Positions 1 through 5,977 of a stretch of DNA of 7,969 nucleotides are shown here, one piece after another. The notes under the pieces are model-generated. The model was not told where the DNA came from and did no database searches. It was given only the letters and a program-made list of their open reading frames with translations. Each line of letters opens with the position of its first letter. Positions within the stretch are counted from its first letter, which is position 1. The position numbers and the translations under genes are program-made. This DNA is from Hyphomicrobiales bacterium (GTDB taxonomy: Bacteria; Pseudomonadota; Alphaproteobacteria; Rhizobiales; Beijerinckiaceae), in the NCBI GenBank assembly GCA_015655535.1, contig JAATEW010000390.1, forward strand, positions 1 to 7,969, read 5' to 3'.

Positions 1-1122
1 AAAGGCACGCGCGACAATCCGCAGGGCAAATTCTCCGAACTCGTCGCCGATTTCGGCGGCCAGGAGAATGCCTTCACCTCGAACGACTACACCGCCTATT
101 TCCAGCGCGTGCCGAAGGATCACCTGTCGGTCTGCATGGAATATGAGGCCGACCGGATGAAGAACCTCGTCCTGTCCGACGAGGTGGTCGCACCCGAGCG
201 CGACGTCGTTCTCGAAGAGCGCCGCATGCGCACCGATTCCGATCCGTCCGATCAATTGAACGAAGCGGTTCAGGCCGCGCTTTTCACGCATCATCCCTAT
301 GGCAAGCCGATCATCGGCTGGAGCCATGAGATCGAGAGCCTCGAGCGCGCCGATGCGCTTGGCTATTACAATCGCTTCTATACGCCCGAAAACGCGATCC
401 TCGTCGTTGCCGGCGATGTCGAGCCGGCGACGGTTGTCGAGCTTGCCCGCTCGATCTATGGAAAGATCGCGGCGCATGGCGAAGCGCCGAAGCGCTTCCG
501 TCCTCAAGAGCCGGAGCCGCGCGCGCATCGCCTCGTCAAGCTCGCCGACGAAAAGGTCGAGCAGCCTTCGCATCAGGCCGTCTATCTCGTCCCGTCCTAC
601 CGGACGGCCGAGCCCGGTGTCGGCGAGGCGCTCGAAGTTCTGGCGCATCTTCTCGGCGGCGGCCAGACGAGCCTTTTGTTCAAATCGCTGGTAATCGACC
701 AGAAGATCGCAGTCGCGGCCGGCGCGCATTATGCGGGTACGGCGGTCGATCAGACGCGCTTTTATCTCTACGGCATGCCGGTGCCCGGCGTCAGCCTCGA
801 GACGCTCGATGCGGCTATCGACGCGGTCGTTGCCAAGGTCGTACGCGATGGCATCGAAGAGGCCGATCTCACCCGCGCCAAGACAAGGCTCGTGGCGGAA
901 GCGATTTACGCGCAGGATAATCAAGCGACGCTCGCTCGTTGGTACGGCGCCTCGCTTGCGACCGGCCTGAAGCTCGAAGATATCGCGGCCTGGCCCGACC
1001 GGATCGAAGCGGTCACCGCCGAGGACGTGAAAAAGGCGGCGCGTTGGCTCGACAAAAGGCGCGGCGTAACCGGCTTCCTGCTGCCGGTTCATCAGGACGC
1101 GCAAGGCATGGCAGCGGAATAG
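1..1122 (+). CDS. M16 family zinc metallopeptidase, catalytic-type subunit (5' truncated)
   Basis: The reading frame is open from base 1 to the TAG at 1120-1122, giving 373 residues; family members have about 450, so roughly 80-90 residues are missing at the N terminus. The first visible residues (KGTRDNPQGKF) are those that normally follow directly after the HxxEH zinc motif, so that motif should lie just upstream of the window. The third zinc ligand is probably the glutamate in VVLEERRMR (codons 72-73). Further M16 landmarks are HHPYGKPIIGW near codon 97 and HLLGGGQTS near codon 216. After HLLGGG, where M16 proteins often carry an R/Y substrate-binding pair, the sequence is LFKSLVIDQKIAVAAG, and that pair is absent. 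M16 enzymes are clamshell peptidases that cut oligopeptides or partly unfolded proteins; in Gram-negative bacteria this type is often exported, but the signal-peptide region is not visible. The next gene is a second M16 protein 77 bp downstream, which suggests an operon and a heterodimer. Confidence 0.93.
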   Translation, partial: KGTRDNPQGKFSELVADFGGQENAFTSNDYTAYFQRVPKDHLSVCMEYEADRMKNLVLSDEVVAPERDVVLEERRMRTDSDPSDQLNEAVQAALFTHHPYGKPIIGWSHEIESLERADALGYYNRFYTPENAILVVAGDVEPATVVELARSIYGKIAAHGEAPKRFRPQEPEPRAHRLVKLADEKVEQPSHQAVYLVPSYRTAEPGVGEALEVLAHLLGGGQTSLLFKSLVIDQKIAVAAGAHYAGTAVDQTRFYLYGMPVPGVSLETLDAAIDAVVAKVVRDGIEEADLTRAKTRLVAEAIYAQDNQATLARWYGASLATGLKLEDIAAWPDRIEAVTAEDVKKAARWLDKRRGVTGFLLPVHQDAQGMAAE

Positions 1123-1199
1123 GCTTCGCGCGGCCGGCCGCATCTTCTGCGCGCGGACCAACGGGTTCGCGGCGACACCTTCATTGGACGTTTTAGGAC

Positions 1200-2480
1200 A
1201 TGACAGCACTGGCCAAGACCGAAAGCCCCTCCCGCGCCGCGAGCGTTCAGAAAGTCGTCTCGAAAGGCGGCATCGAAGCCTGGCTTGTCGAGGATTATGC
1301 GGTGCCGCTCGTCGCGCTTGAATTCGCGGTGAAGGGCGGTGCGGCGCAGGATCCGCAAGGCAAGCCCGGCGTCGCCACCATGCTCGCCGGCCTGCTTGAC
1401 GAAGGGGCAGGGCCCTATGACTCGGACGCGTTTCATCGCGCGCTCGACGATCATGCGATCGAAATGTCCTTTTCGGCCGATCGCGACGTGTTGGGCGGGC
1501 GCATGCAAACGCTCTCGCGCAATAGCGACCGCGCCTTCGAGCTTTTGCGCATGGCGGTGACGCAGGCGCGGCTCGACGAGGAACCTTTGGAACGGGTGCG
1601 CAGCCAGCTTTACGCCGGTCTCAAGCGCGAGGTGAACGATCCGGATTATGTCGCGGGCCGCACCTTCCGGGCCATGTCCTATCCGGGCCATCCCTATAGC
1701 GCACCAGTGCGCGGCGAACTCGAAAGTCTGCCGGCGCTGACCCGCGCCGATCTTCTCGCCATGCGATCCTCGATGCTCGCCCGCGATACGTTGAAGATCG
1801 CGGTCGTCGGCGCCATCGATGCCGTGACGCTCGCCAAGCATCTCGACGACGTTTTCGGCGACCTGCCGGAAAAATCGAACCTCGGTGTTATCGGCGACAT
1901 CGATGTCGCCGGTGCGGGCATGCGCTATGTCGTCGATGTTGACGTGCCGCAATCGACGATCCGCTTCGGCCGCCAGGGCATCGGCCGCAAGGATGTGGAT
2001 TTCGTGCCTGCGACCGTGATCAATCATATTCTCGGCGGCGGCATTTTCTCAGCGCGGCTCTTCCGCGAGGTCCGCGAAAAACGCGGTCTTGCCTATTCGG
2101 TCTATTCGCAGCTCGCGACCTACGATCATGGCGCCATGCTGATCGGCGGCACCTCGACCAAAAACGAGCGCGCGGCGGAATCGATGGATGTCATCCAGGC
2201 CGAAATCTCGAACCTCTCCGAGCATGGCCCGACCGAGGAAGAACTCGACAAGGCGAAGAAATATCTGATCGGCTCTTATGCGCTTCGCTTCGACACATCG
2301 ACGAAGATCGCCGGCCAGCTCGTGCACCTGCAGAGTGAGGGCTATGACGTGACCTATCTCGACGAGCGCAATAAGCTGATCGCCGCCGTCACGATGGAAG
2401 ACGCCAAACGTGCGGCCAAGCACCTCTTCGGCGATGCGAAGCTTTTGGTGGCGGTGGCCGGCCGGCCCGAAGGGATGTAG
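1200..2480 (+). CDS. M16 family peptidase-like protein, non-zinc partner subunit
   Basis: A complete 426-residue protein with M16 N- and C-terminal domains. Where active members have GVAHFLEHM, this one reads GVATMLAGL (residues 57-65), so all three positions of HxxEH (H, E, H) are replaced by T60, A63 and G64 and it should not bind catalytic zinc. It does keep the C-domain signature HILGGGIFSARLF (276-288) followed by REVREKRGLAYSV, with R295 and Y299 as the likely R/Y pair that grips peptide backbones. The upstream gene shows the opposite pattern, so the two probably form one heterodimeric protease, as described for paired M16B proteins in Sphingomonas. The ATG at 1200 has only a weak GGA about 10 nt upstream. 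I see no convincing signal peptide in the first 30 residues (MTALAKTESPSRAA...), so its location is uncertain unless the true start differs. The 77-bp gap from the upstream gene contains a GC-rich palindrome at 1131-1140 but no obvious terminator. Confidence 0.92.
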   Translation: MTALAKTESPSRAASVQKVVSKGGIEAWLVEDYAVPLVALEFAVKGGAAQDPQGKPGVATMLAGLLDEGAGPYDSDAFHRALDDHAIEMSFSADRDVLGGRMQTLSRNSDRAFELLRMAVTQARLDEEPLERVRSQLYAGLKREVNDPDYVAGRTFRAMSYPGHPYSAPVRGELESLPALTRADLLAMRSSMLARDTLKIAVVGAIDAVTLAKHLDDVFGDLPEKSNLGVIGDIDVAGAGMRYVVDVDVPQSTIRFGRQGIGRKDVDFVPATVINHILGGGIFSARLFREVREKRGLAYSVYSQLATYDHGAMLIGGTSTKNERAAESMDVIQAEISNLSEHGPTEEELDKAKKYLIGSYALRFDTSTKIAGQLVHLQSEGYDVTYLDERNKLIAAVTMEDAKRAAKHLFGDAKLLVAVAGRPEGM

Positions 2481-2484
2481 GGAG

Positions 2485-2517
2485 CACTTCCTTCTCCCCT
2501 TGCGGGAGAGAAAAGTG
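2485..2517 (+). repeat. Hairpin repeat directly after the M16 operon; partial copy of the CTCCCCTTGCGGGAG family
   Basis: The hairpin begins 4 nt after the stop codon. The outer stem is CACTT (2485-2489) with AAGTG (2513-2517). After a CC/AA internal mismatch the inner stem is TTCTCCC with GGGAGAG, closed by a CTTGC loop at 2499-2503. The core TCTCCCCTTGCGGGAGAG is identical to the core of the two repeats flanking the DUF559 gene at 7250-7317 and 7679-7746. No T-run follows, so it is not a standard intrinsic terminator, though it could protect the operon transcript's 3' end. Confidence 0.75.
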
Positions 2518-2607
2518 CCGCCTCCAATATTTGCGCCGCAAGGTGAGATATCGTCATTCATCCGATGGCGGACATTTTCGGCGAGACGGTATCGCTTTTG
2601 TCAATGA

Positions 2608-2634
2608 CGCCGGAAGGGCCGCCGCCTGCGGCGG
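2608..2634 (+). repeat. 27-nt hairpin insertion in the left arm of the large palindrome
   Basis: The left arm reads GTCAATGA, then 27 extra bases, then TCGCACGCAG. The right arm, read in reverse complement, joins GTCAATGA directly to TCGCACGCAG. The extra segment contains a compact GC hairpin, CCGCCGC (2619-2625), CT, GCGGCGG (2628-2634). It therefore looks like a small insertion in one arm or a loss from the other. Confidence 0.6.
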
Positions 2635-2683
2635 TCGCACGCAGATAAGTTTACGCAATCTGCGTAAACTTATCTGCGTGCGA
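2635..2683. repeat. Perfect 23-bp-arm palindrome, core of the larger element
   Basis: The left arm (2635-2657, beginning TCGCACGCAGATAAG and ending TTTACGCA) is followed by a 3-nt ATC spacer and an exact reverse-complement arm at 2661-2683. The arms are perfect over 23 bp, while the surrounding outer arms have accumulated gaps and substitutions. It would form a very stable hairpin in RNA of either strand or a cruciform in supercoiled DNA. No T-tract follows on either strand, so it does not look like an ordinary intrinsic terminator. Confidence 0.92.
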
Positions 2684-2770
2684 TCATTGACTGAAGCGAT
2701 CCGCTCGCCATGCTCGCCGCCAAGAGATGATCGGCAAGCTGTGAATGACGGTAGAATGTCCGGCTGCAGG

Positions 2771-2802
2771 CCCCTCATTCCGTCGGCTCCGCTGACCTCG
2801 CC
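2771..2802 (-). repeat. Degenerate half-copy of the CCCCTCACCCGGTCGGC hairpin repeat
   Basis: This segment reads CCCCTCATTCCGTCGGCTCC and then GCTGACCTCGCC. It matches one half of the repeat at 7679-7746 (CCCCTCACCCGGTCGGCTCC, then GCCGACCACCC) with scattered substitutions. The inner stem GTCGGC/GCTGAC still pairs through one G-T wobble. It lies in the right outer part of the 300-bp palindrome, opposite the CTTGCGGGAGAG half-copy just after the M16 stop codon. Confidence 0.6.
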
Positions 2803-2879
2803 ACTTTTCTTTTCATAAATGGAAGACGGCTTCTCCAAGCTTAGCCAGGCTTTCCTAAGAAGTTTGCGTAAAAGCCGCC

Positions 2880-2910
2880 TTGCCGCCCATTGCATGCGTG
2901 CCGATGTAAT
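2880..2910 (+). promoter_or_regulatory. Possible sigma70-type promoter for mutL
   Basis: TTGCCG (2880-2885) and TGTAAT (2905-2910) resemble -35 and -10 boxes, with 4/6 and 5/6 matches to the consensus. The spacer is 19 nt, longer than ideal. The site is about 50 bp upstream of mutL and downstream of the palindrome, so mutL would be transcribed independently of the M16 operon. Weak evidence only. Confidence 0.3.
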
Positions 2911-2962
2911 CTGGACGCGTTAGAGTCCGAAGAATCACCGTCACTCTGGCGTCAAGAACCCC

Positions 2963-4780
2963 ATGCCCGTTCGCCGTCTTGATCCTCTTCTTGTTGACCG
3001 CATCGCGGCGGGCGAAGTCATTGAGCGTCCGGCGGCGGCGGTGAAGGAGCTGATCGAAAATGCGCTCGATGCCGGCGCTGGCCGCATCGAAGTCGCGATC
3101 GAGGCGGGCGGGCGCCGCCTGATCCGCGTTATCGACAATGGCAGCGGCATGAGCGCTGAGGATCTCGATCTCGCGGTCGAACGCCACGCGACTTCGAAGC
3201 TCGCCGACGGCGATCTGTCGGCAATCGCCACCTTGGGCTTTCGCGGCGAGGCTTTGCCGTCGATCGCCTCCGTCGCGACGCTCGATATCGCAACCCGCGA
3301 TGATGATGCCGCGCATGGCTTCGCGATCCGCGTCGATCAAGGCTTGAAGCGCGCGATCGTGCCGGCCGCGCAGAACCGGGGCACGCGCGTCGAAGTGCGC
3401 GATCTTTTCGCCGCGACTCCTGCCAGACTCAAATTTCTGAAGAGCGACCGGGCCGAAGCCCAGGCCGTGAAAGATGTCGTGCAGCGTCTTGCGATGGCGC
3501 ATCGGGATGTCGGCTTTGCCTGTTCGGGGCCGGATATTTCGAGCTTCGATTACAAGCCGTGTGAGGCTTCGGATGAAGGGCTTCTTGCGCGTCTGGCGCA
3601 AGTGCTCGGCAATGATTTCCGCGCCAATGCGCTGCATGTTTTGGCGGCGCGGGAGGGCACGACACTGGAAGGCTATGCTGGATTGCCGACCTGGCACCGC
3701 GCCAATGCCTCGGCACAATATCTCTTCGTCAATGGGCGCCCCGTCCGCGACAAGGTTTTGTTGGGCGCGGTGCGCGCCGCCTATCTCGATTATCTGCCGC
3801 CTGGCCGCTATCCGGCGCTGGTGCTGTTTCTTAATTGCGATCCGCGCGAAGTCGATGTCAATGTGCATCCCGCCAAGGCCGAAGTCCGGTTTCGCGATCA
3901 AGGCCTTGTGCGCGGCCTCATCATCGGCGCGCTGAAACAGACATTGGAAGGCGCGCTGCATCGCGCCTCGCCGACCAATGGCGCTTCGGCCATGCTCGAT
4001 CGCATCCATCGCCATGCGCCGCATGCGCAGGACTCGCAATGGATTTCGGAACACGCGGTCGAGTGGGACTGGCGGCAATCGCCGTCGCGGCCAACGGGTT
4101 TTGCCGAGCCGCATCAGGAGCGGTTCGACACGTGCCTGATGCCGCAGGCCGATACGCGGCCGCATGAGGCCATGCCGTCCGGTCAAGCCGCCGTCGATGC
4201 GCCGCTCGGCGCCGCGCGGGCGCAATTCCACGATACTTACATTCTGGCCCAAACGCGCGACGGCATCGTCATCGTCGATCAGCATGCAGCGCATGAGCGG
4301 CTCGTCTATGAGCGCCTAAAGGCGGCGCGGGCCGCGCAAGGAATCGAACGCCAAATCCTGCTCATTCCGGCCGTGGTCGAAATGGCCGAAGCCGATGTCG
4401 AGCGCATCATCGATGCGGCGCCGCGCCTGGTGGAATTCGGGCTCGTCGTCGAAGGGTTTGGCCCCGGCGCCGTGGCGGTGCGGGAAATGCCCTCCGTGCT
4501 GAGAGGCGGTGACGTTGCTCACCTGGTGCGCGATCTCGCCGATGTGCTCGCTGAGGACGAACGCACGGCGGTGCCTTTGGAGCGCCGCCTCGACCATGTT
4601 CTGGCGACCATGGCCTGCCATCATTCGGTGCGCGCCGGGCGCCATCTGAGCGCCGAGGAGATGAATGCGATTTTGCGCGAGATGGAGCGCACGCCGGGCT
4701 CCGGCCAATGCAACCACGGCCGCCCGACCTATATCGAACTGACCCTCGCCGATGTCGAGACATTGTTCGGGCGGCGGTGA
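2963..4780 (+). CDS. mutL: DNA mismatch repair protein MutL (endonuclease type)
   Basis: A complete 605-residue MutL, which links mismatch recognition by MutS to strand incision. The N-terminal GHKL ATPase motifs are all present: catalytic E29 and Mg-binding N33 in ELIENALDAGA (29-39), DNGSGM (58-63), HATSKL (75-80) and LGFRGEAL (91-98). The transducer-domain signature NGRPVRDK is at 257-264 and VNVHPAKAEVRF at 299-310. A variable linker covers about 335-415. The C-terminal domain carries the metal-dependent endonuclease motif DQHA(X)2E(X)4E as DQHAAHERLVYE (439-450), the supporting motifs ACHHSVRAG (551-559) and CNHGRP (583-588), and a QxxLxP-type sliding-clamp motif QILLIP (464-469). It should therefore nick DNA itself, as in bacteria without MutH. 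The start fits the family N terminus (RRLDPLLVDRIAAGEVIERP), although no strong Shine-Dalgarno is visible. It is convergent with the next gene. Confidence 0.98.
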   Translation: MPVRRLDPLLVDRIAAGEVIERPAAAVKELIENALDAGAGRIEVAIEAGGRRLIRVIDNGSGMSAEDLDLAVERHATSKLADGDLSAIATLGFRGEALPSIASVATLDIATRDDDAAHGFAIRVDQGLKRAIVPAAQNRGTRVEVRDLFAATPARLKFLKSDRAEAQAVKDVVQRLAMAHRDVGFACSGPDISSFDYKPCEASDEGLLARLAQVLGNDFRANALHVLAAREGTTLEGYAGLPTWHRANASAQYLFVNGRPVRDKVLLGAVRAAYLDYLPPGRYPALVLFLNCDPREVDVNVHPAKAEVRFRDQGLVRGLIIGALKQTLEGALHRASPTNGASAMLDRIHRHAPHAQDSQWISEHAVEWDWRQSPSRPTGFAEPHQERFDTCLMPQADTRPHEAMPSGQAAVDAPLGAARAQFHDTYILAQTRDGIVIVDQHAAHERLVYERLKAARAAQGIERQILLIPAVVEMAEADVERIIDAAPRLVEFGLVVEGFGPGAVAVREMPSVLRGGDVAHLVRDLADVLAEDERTAVPLERRLDHVLATMACHHSVRAGRHLSAEEMNAILREMERTPGSGQCNHGRPTYIELTLADVETLFGRR

Positions 4781-4800
4781 GGAGGCTCTTTCCTGGACGC

Positions 4801-4832
4801 CGTCATGCCCGGCCTTGAGCCGGGCATCCAGG
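4801..4832 (+). repeat. 32-nt hairpin repeat, left copy of an inverted pair
   Basis: The unit begins CGTCATGC and ends GCATCCAGG. It forms a 9-bp stem, ATGCCCGGC with GCCGGGCAT, around a CTTGA loop. It lies 20 bp after the mutL stop in a convergent intergenic region and resembles the GTCATGCCCGGC...GGGCATCCA dispersed repeats common in alphaproteobacteria. The preceding CCTGGACGC (4792-4800) resembles CCTGGATGC at the start of the right copy, possibly the remnant of a further unit. Confidence 0.85.
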
Positions 4833-4861
4833 AACAAGACGTGTTTGTTTCGATTCTCGAG

Positions 4862-4893
4862 CCTGGATGCGCGGGTCAAGCCCGCGCATGACG
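4862..4893 (-). repeat. 32-nt hairpin repeat, right copy in inverted orientation
   Basis: Read on the reverse strand it again begins CGTCATGC and ends GCATCCAGG, with a 9-bp stem ATGCGCGGG / CCCGCGCAT and the same CTTGA loop. Compared with the left copy, two stem bases on each side have changed and every change is paired, so the hairpin is preserved. The 29-bp spacer between the copies has a weak AACAA/TTGTT pairing. It lies 17 bp beyond the stop of the reverse-strand gene, so the pair could act as a bidirectional transcript-end structure, though no T-tract is present. Confidence 0.85.
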
Positions 4894-4910
4894 CGGCGAG
4901 GACGGCTATC

Positions 4911-5906
4911 TCACGGCAAAACGCTGCCGAGCTTATAGAACGGGTGCAGCACCTCCACCGGGAACGTGCATTCATACGAGCCTTCGACATAGGCGCCGAG
5001 TTCGTAAGGATCGAAGGTCACTGTGCCTTGCGCCGCCGTAAAGGACCATCTGTCGAATTTGCTGAGATCGTCGCCGATCGTGCTGCGCAATTCCTTCATC
5101 GCGGCCGGGCTTTGATCGTAATCCGGCATTTTCTCGGCCTTCTGCGCTTTGATCTGCGTGAGACAAAGCTCTTCGAGCTTCGGGAAGGCGGCAGGCTCGA
5201 ACACGTCGCCGAAGCTCAGATCCTTGCCTTTGGCAACATCGATATTGATGCCGTTGGTCCCGCTATTGCCATGCGCGCCGCCGGAAAACAGATAGGTCTC
5301 CATCGAGGCCGACAGAAATTGCGGCGACGCATATGTGACGCGCAGATGCAGATCATAAGTATAGGTCATGTCGGGCTGATCGCCCTTATCCTTGGCCGAG
5401 GGCGCGTCCTTCAGCAATTTATCGATTTCGGCGTTGAACAGTTTTTCACCGGGCAGGACCGGCGCGGCGAATTTCGAAACGGTGATGTCCTGCTCGTAGA
5501 GCTTGGCGGTGCCGGCCTGTGCGACCGTGACGGGGACGAGATCATGTCCCGTGCCTGGGCCCGACTCTGGCCTGCCTTGCAGATAGGCGGCGCGGCGCTG
5601 CGTCCAATCGATCAGGCATTTGACCGAAGGCTTTTTATCGTCGGCGCAGAAATTGGTCCTGAGCTTCAGCCAGGCGCGCTGCGATTGAAGAAGCTGCTTT
5701 TTCTCGGCCTCCGGGGCGCGCCCATAAAGCGCCGACCACGCGCCATCCATCGCCTGATCGGCGGCTTGAGCCGCCGGATCGGCGCAGATCGCCTTTTCGA
5801 GAGGCGAAGCCGCTTTCTGGCAATCCATGGCCAGCGCCGGCTGGGCAAGGCCGAAGGCAATGATGGTAAAGGCCAAAATGCCGGGCAGGCTGGACTTATG
5901 TGTCAA
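4911..5906 (-). CDS. Exported LprI-like / DUF3298-like domain protein
   Basis: 331 residues from a TTG start. The N terminus MTHKSSLPGILAFTIIAFGL is a classical signal peptide with probable cleavage after AQPALA (residue 26). Residues 27-110 match the lysozyme-inhibitor LprI N-terminal domain (DUF1311): MDCQKAASPLEKAICADP, the RAWLKLRTNFCAD segment, and four cysteines (C29, C41, C87, C97) placed to form two disulfides. The C-terminal half (about 130-325) resembles the DUF3298/RsiV-type domain, with the signature ETYLFSGGAHGNSGTNG (203-219), then a GKDLSFGDVF stretch. It is probably periplasmic. LprI-family proteins inhibit lysozyme in some bacteria, but that activity is not established for this architecture. 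The frame is also open to an ATG at 5966, but that start would place 20 residues before the signal peptide and leave only 11 bp to divergent purD, whereas the TTG has a strong ribosome site. Start choice is about 75% sure; domain assignment is from pattern recognition. Confidence 0.85.
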   Translation of the reverse strand: MTHKSSLPGILAFTIIAFGLAQPALAMDCQKAASPLEKAICADPAAQAADQAMDGAWSALYGRAPEAEKKQLLQSQRAWLKLRTNFCADDKKPSVKCLIDWTQRRAAYLQGRPESGPGTGHDLVPVTVAQAGTAKLYEQDITVSKFAAPVLPGEKLFNAEIDKLLKDAPSAKDKGDQPDMTYTYDLHLRVTYASPQFLSASMETYLFSGGAHGNSGTNGINIDVAKGKDLSFGDVFEPAAFPKLEELCLTQIKAQKAEKMPDYDQSPAAMKELRSTIGDDLSKFDRWSFTAAQGTVTFDPYELGAYVEGSYECTFPVEVLHPFYKLGSVLP

Positions 5907-5914
5907 ATGCGCCG

Positions 5915-5920
5915 CTCCTT
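5915..5920 (-). promoter_or_regulatory. Strong Shine-Dalgarno (AAGGAG) fixing the TTG start of the LprI-like gene
   Basis: On the reverse strand AAGGAG is followed by an 8-nt spacer and then TTG at 5906-5904, the codon that opens directly into the signal peptide. This is the best ribosome site in the window and the main reason for preferring TTG over the upstream ATG at 5966. Confidence 0.75.
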
Positions 5921-5927
5921 CAGGTGG

Positions 5928-5956
5928 TTCTAAAACAGAGGTTACACGGGCCTCAA
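5928..5956 (-). promoter_or_regulatory. Possible promoter of the LprI-like gene
   Basis: On the reverse strand TTGAGG (5956-5951) and TTAGAA (5933-5928) are separated by exactly 17 nt, 8 nt before the AAGGAG ribosome site. Each matches the sigma70 consensus only partly, and the transcript leader would be short. If real, it lies inside the 71-bp divergent gap shared with purD. This also weakens the ATG at 5966 as a start, because that codon would lie upstream of the promoter. Confidence 0.33.
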
Positions 5957-5977
5957 ACGATGGCATAGACTGGCTTT

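Larger units (their letters stand above)
2510..2809. repeat. Large imperfect palindrome (about 300 bp) between the M16 operon and mutL
   Basis: Matching inverted segments run outward from one centre near 2659: the perfect core 2635-2657 / 2661-2683; 2580-2607 / 2684-2709 (GGCGAG, CGG, ATCGCTT and GTCAATGA match with small gaps); CGTCATTCA 2552-2560 / TGAATGACG 2742-2750; and GAAAAGTG 2510-2517 / CACTTTTC 2802-2809. The outermost pair is centred at 2659.5 and the core at 2659, which argues for one symmetrical element rather than chance pairs. I see no reading frame in it with recognisable protein content and no clear target-site duplication. It may be a MITE-like or decayed palindromic element. 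The outer segments resemble the hairpin repeat family seen around the DUF559 gene. Confidence 0.7.

Noticed and set aside
1092..2027. Reverse-strand open frame opposite the second M16 gene
   Set aside because: The forward strand encodes a well-conserved M16 protein; the reverse frame has no family features.
2485..2517. Intrinsic terminator after the M16 operon
   Set aside because: The stem-loop is good, but no T-run follows on either strand, so it is annotated as a repeat.
2860..2873. AAGTTTGCGTAAA as a collapsed copy of the core palindrome
   Set aside because: It resembles the core with its centre removed, but 13 bases is too short to exclude chance.
2531..2895. Short open frames on both strands across the mutL upstream palindrome
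   Set aside because: The near mirror-image translations (ICVRSLTEAI and ICVRPPQAAA) come from the palindrome itself; no ribosome site or protein motif supports a gene.
2855..4294. Long reverse-strand open frame (479 codons) opposite mutL
   Set aside because: It is antisense to an unmistakable mutL and is rich in R, H and A with no recognisable motif, as expected of a shadow frame in GC-rich DNA.
4752..5933. Forward open frame (393 codons) opposite the LprI-like gene
   Set aside because: It translates the hairpin repeats (CPALSRASR-type sequence) and then the antisense of a protein with a clear signal peptide and domain motifs.
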